Shown here: positions 27,364 through 35,828 of the stretch, piece after piece
Layout of the letters: each line of letters begins with the position of its first letter
Numbering within the stretch: position 1 is the stretch's first letter
Source of the DNA: Xanthobacteraceae bacterium
Lineage (GTDB): Bacteria; Pseudomonadota; Alphaproteobacteria; Rhizobiales; Xanthobacteraceae
Direction: 5' to 3'
DNA: 62,234 bases
Assembly (NCBI GenBank): GCA_031291445.1
Contig: JARLJA010000083.1
Coordinates: 1-62,234, forward strand
Notes under the pieces: generated by a model
Seen by the model: the letters and a program-made list of their open reading frames with translations, nothing else
Database searches by the model: none
Told to the model about the DNA's origin: nothing
Program-made: the position numbers and the translations under genes

Positions 27364-27500
27364 TGTCATTCCGGGGCGCGCGCAACGCGCGCGAGCCCGG
27401 AATCCATATCCACGAACGACAGTTTGATGTCTCAGCGCGTGAGCGGACGTGATGGGCCATTGCAAACACCGGGGTTATGGGTGCCGAGCCAGGAACGACG
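27364..27500. repeat. Composite palindromic repeat, copy 1
   Basis: The left half, attccgggg to cccggaat (27368-27403) with a gcgcgcg/cgcgcgc inner stem, is followed by ccatatccacgaacg and a decayed right half near 27470-27500 (ggggttatgggtgccgagc). The same order occurs at 31597-31765. Confidence 0.65.
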
Positions 27501-27512
27501 GGACCATCCCGC

Positions 27513-28748
27513 TTACTGCGGGATCAGCCGGCGGTACGCTTCCAGCACGCTCTCGGCGCTCCGCTGCCAGCTGAACGCGCGGGCGCGCGCGATGCGCGCC
27601 TGGCGCAGGCCCGGGTCGCAATGCGCGTGACCCGCCAGCGCGTCGCGCAGGATATCGGTCCAGCCCTCGGCGTCCATGGCCTCGGCGGTTCGCCCGTGGC
27701 CCGCCGCGATCTCCTCCATGGCGGTGCCGGCGCTGAAGGCCACCGGCGTCCCGCAGGCCAGCGCCTCCACGATGGGCATGCCGAAGCCTTCGTAGAGCGA
27801 AGGCATCAGCAGCAACCGCGCGCCCTCATAGAGGCTCCGGAGCTGCGCATTGCTGATGCCGTCCAGAAAGCGCAATGAGCCTTCGCGGCACAGCGCCTCG
27901 GTCTCGGAGGGCAGGTTCAGGTCGCCCCAGCCCTTTCCCCCCACGGCGACCAGCGGGCACCGGGCACGATCGGACGGTGCAAGCCGGGCATAGGCCGAGA
28001 TCAGCGTGCGGACGTTCTTCCTCGGCTCCAGCGAGCCGACGGTCAGGAAGAACCGGCCATAGCTCAAGCCGAGCGGAGCGAGGACGCGGGATGTGGGTTC
28101 CTCGCCCATGGCCATGAAGAACGACGAGGCGGCGGGCGGAGCCACGAAGATCCGGTCGGCCGGATAGCCGAACAGATCGACGATGTCGCGCTTGCTGAAT
28201 TGCGAGACCGTCTGCACCATCGGGGCGCGCGCGATCGTCCTGGCGACCGGATCCAGCCATTGCACGCGGTCGGGGGGGTGCAGGCCGGGGTGACGGAAGG
28301 TGGAGAGATCGTGGATGACGGGCAGCACGGGGACGCCCGGATCGCGGGGCGGACGGAAATTGAAGGCGTGGAACAGGGCCAACCGGCTCGTCGGGGCCAG
28401 CGCCGCGAACAACAGCCCTCGTGCCTTGCGATAAATGGCGCGCGCCGACTTGTCCCGCGCGATCAGACGCACGGCGCGGCTCGCAAGGCCGCCGGTATGT
28501 CCGGTTGCGGCCGTGCGCCCCGACGCTTCAACGGACTCGGGCTGATCGACGACATCCTGCAGAGATGCGCCGGTGAGTTCGTTCCAGCGGAAGTTCGTGA
28601 ATGCGATGTAGCAGAGCGTCGGCTCCGCCCGGAGCACAGCCTGAATGAGCCGAGCCGTATAGTTGGCAACGCCCGTCCTCGGACCGCTCAGGAAGTCGAG
28701 GTCAAGTCCGATCGCGTTTTTTGCCAAGGTCTTGCAACGGGCTTCCAT
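27513..28748 (-). CDS. Glycosyltransferase family 4 (paralogue of 21295-22494)
   Basis: 411 residues. AIGLDLDFLSGPRTGVANYT, FRPPRDPGVPVLPVIHDLST, VQTVSQFSKRDIVDLFGYPA, VGSLEPRKNVRTLISAYARL and YEGFGMPIVEALACGTPV match the plus-strand gene at 21295-22494 block by block. The two probably use the same or a similar donor, perhaps for different positions of a chain. E-x7-E is intact. It ends next to a palindromic repeat and follows the GT4 gene at 28850 at 101 bases, possibly co-transcribed. Confidence 0.88.
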   Translation of the reverse strand: MEARCKTLAKNAIGLDLDFLSGPRTGVANYTARLIQAVLRAEPTLCYIAFTNFRWNELTGASLQDVVDQPESVEASGRTAATGHTGGLASRAVRLIARDKSARAIYRKARGLLFAALAPTSRLALFHAFNFRPPRDPGVPVLPVIHDLSTFRHPGLHPPDRVQWLDPVARTIARAPMVQTVSQFSKRDIVDLFGYPADRIFVAPPAASSFFMAMGEEPTSRVLAPLGLSYGRFFLTVGSLEPRKNVRTLISAYARLAPSDRARCPLVAVGGKGWGDLNLPSETEALCREGSLRFLDGISNAQLRSLYEGARLLLMPSLYEGFGMPIVEALACGTPVAFSAGTAMEEIAAGHGRTAEAMDAEGWTDILRDALAGHAHCDPGLRQARIARARAFSWQRSAESVLEAYRRLIPQ

Positions 28749-28849
28749 GAAGATTGCGGTACTCTGGCAGAAAATCCGTCGAACTCAAAGCCGGCCGTCC
28801 CTGCGCCGGGCTCGCGGCAGGCGGCTTGCTCCGCCGCCTGCGGAGCGCG

Positions 28850-29989
28850 TCAGCCGGCATCGCGACGGTGTCCTGCAAGCATCAGGCTTTCGATCGTGTG
28901 AAAGTTGATCCGAACGTCCAGTCGCTGCCGGCCCTCGTAGGCGCGATTGCCAATCAGGTGCCGCAGGCCGGGATCCGTCAGCGCGGCCATGACGGTCGCC
29001 AGGCGATCGGCATCGTCGCATTCGGGCAGCACGAAGCCGTCAACCCCATCCGTGATCAGCTCCGACGCGCCGTTCAGGGCGGTCGTCACCACCGGCAGTC
29101 CGCTCGCCATGGCTTCGCTGGTCGACAGGCTGCAGGCATCCCATCTGGTCGGGTGCAGCAGCACGTCCGCCGCGGCCAGCAGGCCGGTGACGTCCTCGAC
29201 GTGCCCCAGAAACTGTACGGCGTCGTCGACGCCCGCGCGGCGAATCAGGCGTGCGATCCGGCTGTCCGGCAGGCCGCCGGCGACGAGCAGGCGCAGGCCC
29301 GATCGGCCGCGGCGGCGCAGCCTGTCCAGCGCCAGGATGGCGGTATCGACCCCCTTGAGCAGCAGATTGTTGGCGAGCATCACGAAGGTGACGTCATCGC
29401 CCAGCCCGAGCGACGTGCGTCGTGGCCGGCGCATCGGCGCCAGCACGCGGCGATCGAAGCGCGCCGTATCGATGCCGTTGGGCACCACGGTGATCGCGCT
29501 CCGGGCGACACCGTAGTTCCGGGACAGCAGCCGCGCCACCAGATCGGAGACCGCGACGATCCGGCGCGCGTTCGCCAGTTGCGCCCGCTCCAGCGTTCGC
29601 ATCGACCGGCGGCGCCGGATCGCGCGCGGCGACAGCGCCGCGCGGCATCTCAGGGCGAGGCTCGATGCCGCGATGGCCGTGCTCTCGCTGTGGAGGGCCG
29701 ATCCGGTATGCGGATGAAAGACGTCGGCCGACCAGGCGGAGCCGCTGTCGTAGACGACGTCGGCGGACAGCGACGAGGCGCGCGCGGTCAGGGCGCGGGC
29801 GCGCGCAAGGATATCTCCGGGGTCATCGATCCGGTGGATGGTGAATGGACCGCGCGGGCCGGCATCCAGCAACGTGACGATATGAACGTCGTGCCCCCGA
29901 CCGGCCAGGTGCCGCGCGAAGCCGTCCAGCCAGATCTGCGAGCCGCCCAGCCGGAGGTCGAACCGATCGATGATGAGCACGATTTTCAT
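28850..29989 (-). CDS. Glycosyltransferase family 4
   Basis: 379 residues from ATG 29989 (MKIVLIIDRFDLRLGGSQIW). The start fits GT4 enzymes of the WaaG type, with the GGSQ/GGAE-like loop that approaches the acceptor. VVPNGIDTARFD, VTFVMLANNLLLKGVDTAIL, FLGHVEDVTGLLAAADVLLH and WDACSLSTSEAMASGLPVV follow; the first glutamate of E-x7-E is an Asp here (WDAC). A lipid-A-core or short-chain transferase is possible. It is divergent from the GT gene at 30168, with 178 bases between. Confidence 0.86.
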   Translation of the reverse strand: MKIVLIIDRFDLRLGGSQIWLDGFARHLAGRGHDVHIVTLLDAGPRGPFTIHRIDDPGDILARARALTARASSLSADVVYDSGSAWSADVFHPHTGSALHSESTAIAASSLALRCRAALSPRAIRRRRSMRTLERAQLANARRIVAVSDLVARLLSRNYGVARSAITVVPNGIDTARFDRRVLAPMRRPRRTSLGLGDDVTFVMLANNLLLKGVDTAILALDRLRRRGRSGLRLLVAGGLPDSRIARLIRRAGVDDAVQFLGHVEDVTGLLAAADVLLHPTRWDACSLSTSEAMASGLPVVTTALNGASELITDGVDGFVLPECDDADRLATVMAALTDPGLRHLIGNRAYEGRQRLDVRINFHTIESLMLAGHRRDAG

Positions 29990-30167
29990 TGCGCAAGGCC
30001 CGCGCCGCTCACCTTGCGGCAAGGATGACTTGCGGCAATACCAACGCCGATGTCAAATTCGCCGCACCGCTGCCCGCTTTTCGAAGCGCGCGATAAAGGG
30101 TACTAGCGGGCAGGGGCCCCTGTCCCCTGACAAGACCCTTGTCGCCAGGACGGATAGCCGGTTCGAT

Positions 30168-31532
30168 ATGCCCGCCTCACCGCGTCTTTGCATCGATGCT
30201 TCCAGTCTCGTGCGCTGGACCGGCCCGGCCACCGGAATGATCCGGGTCGAGAGCGAACTGGCGGCCTGCGCGCGCCGTCAGGTGCCGGACGCGATCTGGT
30301 GCTTCTACGATATCGGGACCAATACATTCCGTTCGATCTCGAAGGCGTGGGCCGACAAGCTGGTTTCGTCCGGCGCCAGACTGGCGCCGCAATCCCCGGT
30401 TCGGGCCGGCTGGGTGCGCTACATGCCCGATCGTACCCGGGTCTTGATGGCCCTGGAGCGCCTGCGCCTGACCACGGGGCGGCGGGAGCTCGCCTGGGCG
30501 CTCGATCGGCTGCAACGCCTTCTGCTGGCGCTTCGCAGCCACCGTTTTCCCATCGACGATGACGCGGGCGAGCGTCTTGCGCTGGTCCCGTTCGACCTGG
30601 CGATCGGCGAGCCGCTGGCGCTCGGCAAGGGAGACGTCGTCCTGTCGGCGTCGTCCGACTGGTGGACGCGGGACGCGGCGGCGATCGCGCGCCTGAAGCG
30701 CCAGGCGCAATTTCGCCTGGTCGTTCTCTGTTACGACATCATTCCGTTGCTGTTTCCGCAGTTCTTTCCCGAGGCGGACGTGGCGCGGTTTCGCACCTAC
30801 TGGGAGGAAATGTTTCGCTCGGCCGATCTCGTCATCGTCAACGCCAGGCGCACGAAGCGCGACATCGAGGATTATTGCGCCGGGCGCGGTCTGCAGCCGG
30901 CCGCGCTCGCGGTCGTGCCGCTGGGCTGCGATCTGCCGACGGGCCGTGGCGGCGACGGCGGGCGTCTGCGGCCGGGCCTGGAGCGGGACCGGTATGCGCT
31001 GTTCGTCAGCACGATCGAGCCTCGCAAGAACCACCGCCTGCTGTTGTCGGTGTGGCGCGATCTCATCGCCAACCACGTGGTGGAAGACGGCGGGTTCAAG
31101 CTGGTTTTCGTCGGGCGCCGGGGCTGGATGAACGACGAGGTGCAATCGCAGCTCGACGGCGGCGCGTTGGCCGGGTCGGTGATGCACATCGAGCACGTCG
31201 ACGACCGCGAGCTCACGGTGCTCTACGCCAATGCCGCGTTTTGCCTCTATCCGTCACGCTATGAGGGTTTCGGGCTGCCGGTCGTGGAAGCGGTCGCCCA
31301 TGGCAAGGCGGTGATCGTCTCCAATGGCGGGGCGCTGGCGGAGCTGGCCACCGACGTTGCGCCCTGCCTGTCGCCCGACGATGCGCAAGGCTGGTACCGT
31401 CAGATCGCCGACTGGATTCAGTTCCCCGAGCACCGCGAGGCGGCGGCGGAGCGGATCGCCGGCGGGCTCAAGCTCCACACCTGGTCGGATATCGCCGCCG
31501 AGATGATCGCGCTGGCCCGCGGGACGGGGTAA
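30168..31532 (+). CDS. Glycosyltransferase family 4
   Basis: 454 residues from ATG 30168 (MPASPRLCIDASSLVRWTGP); the frame is open further upstream but lacks similarity. The opening and VLCYDIIPLLFPQFFPEADV, LFVSTIEPRKNHRLLLSVWR and YEGFGLPVVEAVAHGKAVIV mark a GT4 enzyme related to the WbdB/MtfA mannosyltransferases, with an intact E-x7-E. The N-terminal domain is longer than usual. It stands alone on the plus strand between minus-strand GTs, so it has its own promoter in 29990-30167. Confidence 0.86.
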   Translation: MPASPRLCIDASSLVRWTGPATGMIRVESELAACARRQVPDAIWCFYDIGTNTFRSISKAWADKLVSSGARLAPQSPVRAGWVRYMPDRTRVLMALERLRLTTGRRELAWALDRLQRLLLALRSHRFPIDDDAGERLALVPFDLAIGEPLALGKGDVVLSASSDWWTRDAAAIARLKRQAQFRLVVLCYDIIPLLFPQFFPEADVARFRTYWEEMFRSADLVIVNARRTKRDIEDYCAGRGLQPAALAVVPLGCDLPTGRGGDGGRLRPGLERDRYALFVSTIEPRKNHRLLLSVWRDLIANHVVEDGGFKLVFVGRRGWMNDEVQSQLDGGALAGSVMHIEHVDDRELTVLYANAAFCLYPSRYEGFGLPVVEAVAHGKAVIVSNGGALAELATDVAPCLSPDDAQGWYRQIADWIQFPEHREAAAERIAGGLKLHTWSDIAAEMIALARGTG

Positions 31533-31596
31533 TTGGCGTTATCGTTCCGGGGCGGCGCGACGACAAGCATCAGCGATGCGTTTCCAAGAGTGAGGC

Positions 31597-31765
31597 GTCA
31601 TTCCGGGGCGCGCGCAATGCGCGCGAGCCCGGAATCCATAGCCACAAACGCTAGTGTGATTTCCGGCGATGAAATGTTGCTCGCGCGGATGGACGTGGCG
31701 GGCCAGTCGAGCCACAGGGGTTATAGGTTCCGGGCTCGCGCCTTTGGCGCGCCCCGGAACGACAA
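31597..31765. repeat. Composite palindromic repeat, copy 2
   Basis: Left half attccgggg to cccggaat at 31600-31635, right half gttccggg to ccccggaac at 31727-31760, with shared bases between (ccata, cacaggggttat). The left half differs from copy 1 at one base over its core. The right half is translated as the C-terminus of the GT2 gene that follows. Confidence 0.7.
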
Positions 31766-32725
31766 TGCAGTCATCATCATCAGAAACCAGCAGCGTAGCC
31801 GCATTTTCAACGGCAGGTCCGGTCGTTGGAGCGCGAGCGCGAGGGCCGCGCGGGCGCTTCGGGTTCGCCCGTACCGCGCGGCATCGATCGCCGTTCCGAC
31901 GAGTCTCTGCCGCAATTGCCGATCGATCTCGGCCTCGGGAATTCCGATCCCGATCAGCAGGGCGCGGTCGATGGCGGTGGTCTGATCGGACACGACGTCG
32001 CCGAGACCGGAGCGCCTCCTGGTCGCGCAGGCGACCGCCGCAAGCTCCGACAGGATGCGCTGCTCGGTCCGCGCCCAGGTGACCTGCTCGTCGTGCATGC
32101 GGTAAAGCAGCAGGACCTCGCCGAGGTTGGCAAGGCCGGCGACCTCGGAGATCCGCAGCCAGAGGTCGTAGTCCTCGCAGCCGATGAAGGCGCGGCGATA
32201 TCCCCCGACGCGGCGGATGGTCTCGGCCCGGATCATGGCGCTCGGGTGCACGATGCAGCTGCGGTGCATGAGCTCGATGCGCACGGCTTCGGGATCGGTC
32301 GGCGGCGTCATGGCGCCGAGGGTGGCTCCGGCCTCATCGATGATGTCGGCCCACGAGCCCACCACCGCGATGCCGGGGTTGGCGTCGAGCAGGTCGACCT
32401 GTCGCTTGAAGCGCCCGGGCAGGCTGATGTCGTCGGCGTCCATGCGGGCGACATAGCGCCCTCGCGCGCTGTGGAGACCGTGGTTCAGGGCGTCGACCAG
32501 CCCGCGGCCGGGATTGGTCGAAACCATCACCCTGGCGTCGGAGCGGGCGAGGTGCTGACAGATCGCGCGGGTGTCGTCATCCGAGCCGTCATCGACGACC
32601 AGAAGTTCGAAATCCGGCAAGCTCTGGTCGAGAACGCTGCGGATCGCGCTGTCCAGGAACCGGCCTGCATTCCTGGCCGGCATGATGACGCTGACGAGCG
32701 GGACCGGCATCCGGGGGGCTTTCAT
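31721..32725 (-). CDS. Glycosyltransferase family 2
   Basis: 334 residues. LVSVIMPARNAGRFLDSAI, VVDDGSDDDTRAICQHL, RGRYVARMDADDISLPGRF with DxD, and FIGCEDYDLWLRISEV with the catalytic ED give a complete GT2 core of about 220 residues. The following 100 residues are helical and Arg/Ala rich. The last dozen residues (SFRGAPKARARN) are encoded by the right half of a palindromic repeat, so the natural stop was probably lost or moved by the repeat. The enzyme core should be unaffected. Confidence 0.87.
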   Translation of the reverse strand: MKAPRMPVPLVSVIMPARNAGRFLDSAIRSVLDQSLPDFELLVVDDGSDDDTRAICQHLARSDARVMVSTNPGRGLVDALNHGLHSARGRYVARMDADDISLPGRFKRQVDLLDANPGIAVVGSWADIIDEAGATLGAMTPPTDPEAVRIELMHRSCIVHPSAMIRAETIRRVGGYRRAFIGCEDYDLWLRISEVAGLANLGEVLLLYRMHDEQVTWARTEQRILSELAAVACATRRRSGLGDVVSDQTTAIDRALLIGIGIPEAEIDRQLRQRLVGTAIDAARYGRTRSARAALALALQRPDLPLKMRLRCWFLMMMTALSFRGAPKARARNL

Positions 32726-32779
32726 CGGTTCGCGCGTCGCGCGGACCCTTGTGTGGATTCACTCGCCCCGCTCTCCATC

Positions 32780-32870
32780 GTCACCCGCGGACTTGATCCG
32801 CGGGTCCACGCTTCAAGGCACCAGTTTGTGCCAAAACGTGGATTGCCGGGTCAAGCCCGGCAATGACGAA
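32780..32870. repeat. Palindromic repeat pair
   Basis: Two stems: cccgcgg/ccgcggg at 32784-32804 and attgccggg/cccggcaat at 32842-32864, bounded by tcgtc and gacga. This fits the dispersed repeats common in intergenic regions of this group. Confidence 0.65.
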
Positions 32871-32977
32871 GATGGCGACTTTGTGGGCTGCTGCGAACAG
32901 CTCGAGAATGCCGACTGGTGCCCCGGGACGATGGATCCGTTGAACCCCGCCGCCGACATCCGTTGATTCCCGGTCCA

Positions 32978-33000
32978 GGCCGGGATATCCCTGCGGCCAG
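32978..33000. repeat. 23-bp repeat, copy 2
   Basis: Identical to 25952-25974. It lies 22 bases ahead of the probable ATG of the LptF-like gene, so it would be in the leader of its transcript. Confidence 0.65.
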
Positions 33001-33022
33001 CGAAACAACCGGCCCGGGCACG

Positions 33023-34195
33023 ATGCGGAACGCCTTATCCTTCAGCGCCATCGACGGCTACGTCGTCAAGATGACGCTGACGTCGTTCCTGATCGTGCTG
33101 ATGTCGCTCACCGGGGTGATCTGGATCACCCAGGCGCTGCGCAACATCGACCTGATGACCAGCCAGGGCCAGACCATCCTCGTTTTCATCGGCATCTCGG
33201 GGCTGGCGATCCCGCTGCTGATCTCGATAATCGCGCCGATCGCGCTGCTGGTCGCGATGATGCACGCGCTCAACCGGCTCTCGACCGATTCCGAGGTCAT
33301 CGTGCTGAGCGCGGCCGGCGTCGCGCCGCTGCGGTTTCTGCGTCCGTTCCTGATCTCCACCCTGATCGTCAGCCTGCTGATCACCGCCATCTCGCTGTGG
33401 ATCGCGCCGGAATCGCTGCGCGCGCTGCGGCGCTGGAACACCCAGCTCGGCGCCGACGTGGTCGCCAACGTGATCCAGCCCGGCCAGTTCATCAATCTCG
33501 GCGACCTCACCCTGCGCATCCAGGAAAAACGGCCCGGCGGCGTCCTGTTCGGCGTCTTCATCGACGACCGGCGCGACCCGACGCAGCGCGTCGACATCAT
33601 CGCCGACCACGGCTCGGTGCAGAAGAACGATCGCGGCTCGTTCCTGGTGCTCGAGGACGGCCACCTCGAGCGCTTCGAGAAGGGCAAGCGCGAGCCGGTG
33701 CTGGTGGCGTTCACCAGCTACGCCTTCGACCTGTCGCAGCTCACCAACTCCAACCCGAGCATCAACTACAACGTCCACGAGCGGCTGACGGGCGAGCTGA
33801 TTACCCCGCCGCCGGAGATCAAGACCGAGCGCGAATTCGGCGAATTCCGCTCCGAGCTGCACGACCGCCTGTTCGCGCCGTTCTATCCGGCGGCGTTCGC
33901 GCTATTGGCCTTCGCCTTTCTCGGCCTGCCGCGCACCACCCGCCAGAGCCGCAACTTCGCCATCACCGTCATGGTGCTCGCGGTGCTGGTGGTGCGGATC
34001 ACGGGCTTCGCGCTGTCGACCATGGCGGTGAACCACCCCGAGACCATCGTCATGCAATACGGGCTGCTGGCGCTGGTCAGTGCCGTCAGCCTGCTGATGA
34101 TCATCCGGGGCCTGATCGTCGACCCGCCGGCGGGCCTGTTCGAGGCCATCGGCAACTTCATCCAGCGTCTGGTGCCGAAGCGGGCGAGGGCGTGA
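33023..34195 (+). CDS. LptF/LptG-family permease
   Basis: 390 residues from ATG 33023. The N-terminus SAIDGYVVKMTLTSFLIVL, LTGVIWITQALRNIDLMTSQ, three spans before residue 120, a periplasmic beta-rich part (GQFINLGDLTLRIQEKRPGG, FIDDRRDPTQRVDII) and three C-terminal spans fit LptF. LptF with LptG and the ATPase LptB pulls lipopolysaccharide out of the inner membrane. Normally lptF and lptG are adjacent; here no lptG lies beside it, so this is probably an extra, orphan copy. The gene is convergent with the DUF2336 gene. Confidence 0.86.
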   Translation: MRNALSFSAIDGYVVKMTLTSFLIVLMSLTGVIWITQALRNIDLMTSQGQTILVFIGISGLAIPLLISIIAPIALLVAMMHALNRLSTDSEVIVLSAAGVAPLRFLRPFLISTLIVSLLITAISLWIAPESLRALRRWNTQLGADVVANVIQPGQFINLGDLTLRIQEKRPGGVLFGVFIDDRRDPTQRVDIIADHGSVQKNDRGSFLVLEDGHLERFEKGKREPVLVAFTSYAFDLSQLTNSNPSINYNVHERLTGELITPPPEIKTEREFGEFRSELHDRLFAPFYPAAFALLAFAFLGLPRTTRQSRNFAITVMVLAVLVVRITGFALSTMAVNHPETIVMQYGLLALVSAVSLLMIIRGLIVDPPAGLFEAIGNFIQRLVPKRARA

Positions 34196-34220
34196 GGGCG
34201 GATGAGCCGGGCGAACCCGA

Positions 34221-35345
34221 TCAGCACGCGTAGAGCGGCGGCAGCCGACGCGTGTCGGAATCAGAAGCCGCCGCGGTCTTGCGCGAGCGGTAGAGCGTCA
34301 GGACGTTTCGTGACGTTTCGACGTCGAGAAGGGAAAAGTCCGTCTTCATCTCGTCGAGATGGCGTGCCGAAATCCTGTGGCCTGGCGCGCCGAGGAACAG
34401 CAACGACATGGTGGTCTCCCACGAGAAGTTGTTGGCTTTCGCCAGGACCATGATCACTTCCCCATGCTCCTGCACCAGCGCCCGTTCCACCACGTCGATC
34501 GGCAGCGAGCACAGGAGCGATAGTCCGACCGTCGTTTCCTCGAGCTTGTGGGAGAGTGCGTATTCGAGGATTCGGCTCTCGTCGAGGTTGCCGTGCCGGT
34601 GCTGCGCCGAGACGCTTCGCTTTGCGGAAAAGTAGCTCCTCGATGCGGGCCCGAACTTGGAGTGCAGGTCGCCGGTGACGTCCGTCACCAGGGAGCTTAT
34701 GGCATTCCCCAATTCAGGGCGCTCGCTCGCGAGCTTTCGCTTCACGTCTTCCGATGCCTTTGCGATCAACTGCTGGAAGACGTGCCTGGGTATGTCGGCG
34801 CGACGGCCGAGTGTCTCCGTGAGAATGGAATCGCCCTCGGAGCGCTTGAGCAATTGCAGGAATCCGAACTCCGAGAATCTTGCGCCGCCGTTCGTCGTCG
34901 CGGAGGCGACGACCTCGCGATTGCCGCGAGTGACGAGCACATCCGTCACGGGGGAGTCGATTGATCGTCGCCGGGAAATGGCGAGAAGGTGCTGCTGGCT
35001 CTTGGTCCTGGCATTGGCAACCAGCGCCCGCGCATCGAGCCGTTCGGACTGGCGAAGAATGGGGCCTGCGACATCGATCGAATCGTCAAAGGCGAGTTTG
35101 TGGACGACGTTGAACGGGGCATTGTCGGTGCGGGCCAGTCGCACCGCGAGCTTGGTGCGGGCCGCTACCTCGATCTCCTCCGCAAGCCGTCCGATCACCT
35201 CGCCGAAGATCCAGATCTGCTCCTCGGTGTAACGGCCGGTCATCAGGAGGTCGGTCGCGTGCCACAGCGCCCGCAGCCGGCTTTCAGCCGAGCCCCGCGA
35301 GATCGCGTCATCCAGCTCCCTCAGAACCGACATCGATTCAGGCAT
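34221..35345 (-). CDS. DUF2336 domain protein
   Basis: 374 residues, alternative ATG at 35333. GNREVVASATTNGGARFSEF and LLKRSEGDSILTETLGRRAD are the conserved core of DUF2336, an alpha-helical family found almost only in alphaproteobacteria. The function is unknown; the helical repeats suggest a protein-binding scaffold. No membrane span or signal peptide. Its gene ends 25 bases from the LptF-like gene end. GC appears lower than in the glycosyltransferase genes. Confidence 0.8.
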   Translation of the reverse strand: MPESMSVLRELDDAISRGSAESRLRALWHATDLLMTGRYTEEQIWIFGEVIGRLAEEIEVAARTKLAVRLARTDNAPFNVVHKLAFDDSIDVAGPILRQSERLDARALVANARTKSQQHLLAISRRRSIDSPVTDVLVTRGNREVVASATTNGGARFSEFGFLQLLKRSEGDSILTETLGRRADIPRHVFQQLIAKASEDVKRKLASERPELGNAISSLVTDVTGDLHSKFGPASRSYFSAKRSVSAQHRHGNLDESRILEYALSHKLEETTVGLSLLCSLPIDVVERALVQEHGEVIMVLAKANNFSWETTMSLLFLGAPGHRISARHLDEMKTDFSLLDVETSRNVLTLYRSRKTAAASDSDTRRLPPLYAC

Positions 35346-35828
35346 CCGAGCAGACCCGCCAGTCTATTTCTCTACCGGTCTCGAAGCTGCCGGAAGCGGA
35401 CCAACCGGTGCGCGACTTGCCGCGGGCCGCTCGATGAAATCGTTGCGTGTGGCACACACTGTCTACTTGTAGCCAGGCTATTGCCTGTCGCTTCCACATG
35501 GCCTCGACCGTTGACCGGTTCGATCCGGTCGACTTGCAGAGGGTTAGGATCAGGTCGTCGCGGGGAAAAGCTGAAGGCCCGGGCGGCATCGCCTCAGCTC
35601 GTCGGTCGCTACACTATCGGTGAGATCTTAATAATTATTATCAATCTCTCACGGATGTTGCGGTTATTAGATGCCATTAAAGAATTGGCGCATTAGGCGC
35701 GGATCCCGGTGAAAATGGCGCGTCGGTCGCGGAGCGGGGCGAAGGCGCGAGCGCGTCGCGAACGGGTGGGCTGCACGAAAGAATAGGGCCGCCCGGAGGC
35801 GGCCTCGCGATCCGCGATCGTCGCGGGC
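35346..35828. other. Intergenic region of 483 bases
   Basis: It holds the upstream region of the DUF2336 gene, a very AT-rich segment at 35628-35695 (taataattattatcaat) that may contain promoters, and the terminator stem of the PEP-CTERM gene at 35786-35805. No gene with a family match was seen on either strand. Confidence 0.5.
35786..35805 (-). terminator. Rho-independent-type terminator of the PEP-CTERM gene
   Basis: On the minus strand ggccgcc, loop tccg, ggcggcc is followed by ctattcttt. It begins about 25 bases after the stop codon of the PEP-CTERM gene. Confidence 0.6.

Noticed and set aside
35338-35589. Minus-strand frame of 83 codons upstream of the DUF2336 gene
   Set aside because: No ribosome site, no family match and overlap with the DUF2336 start; treated as intergenic.
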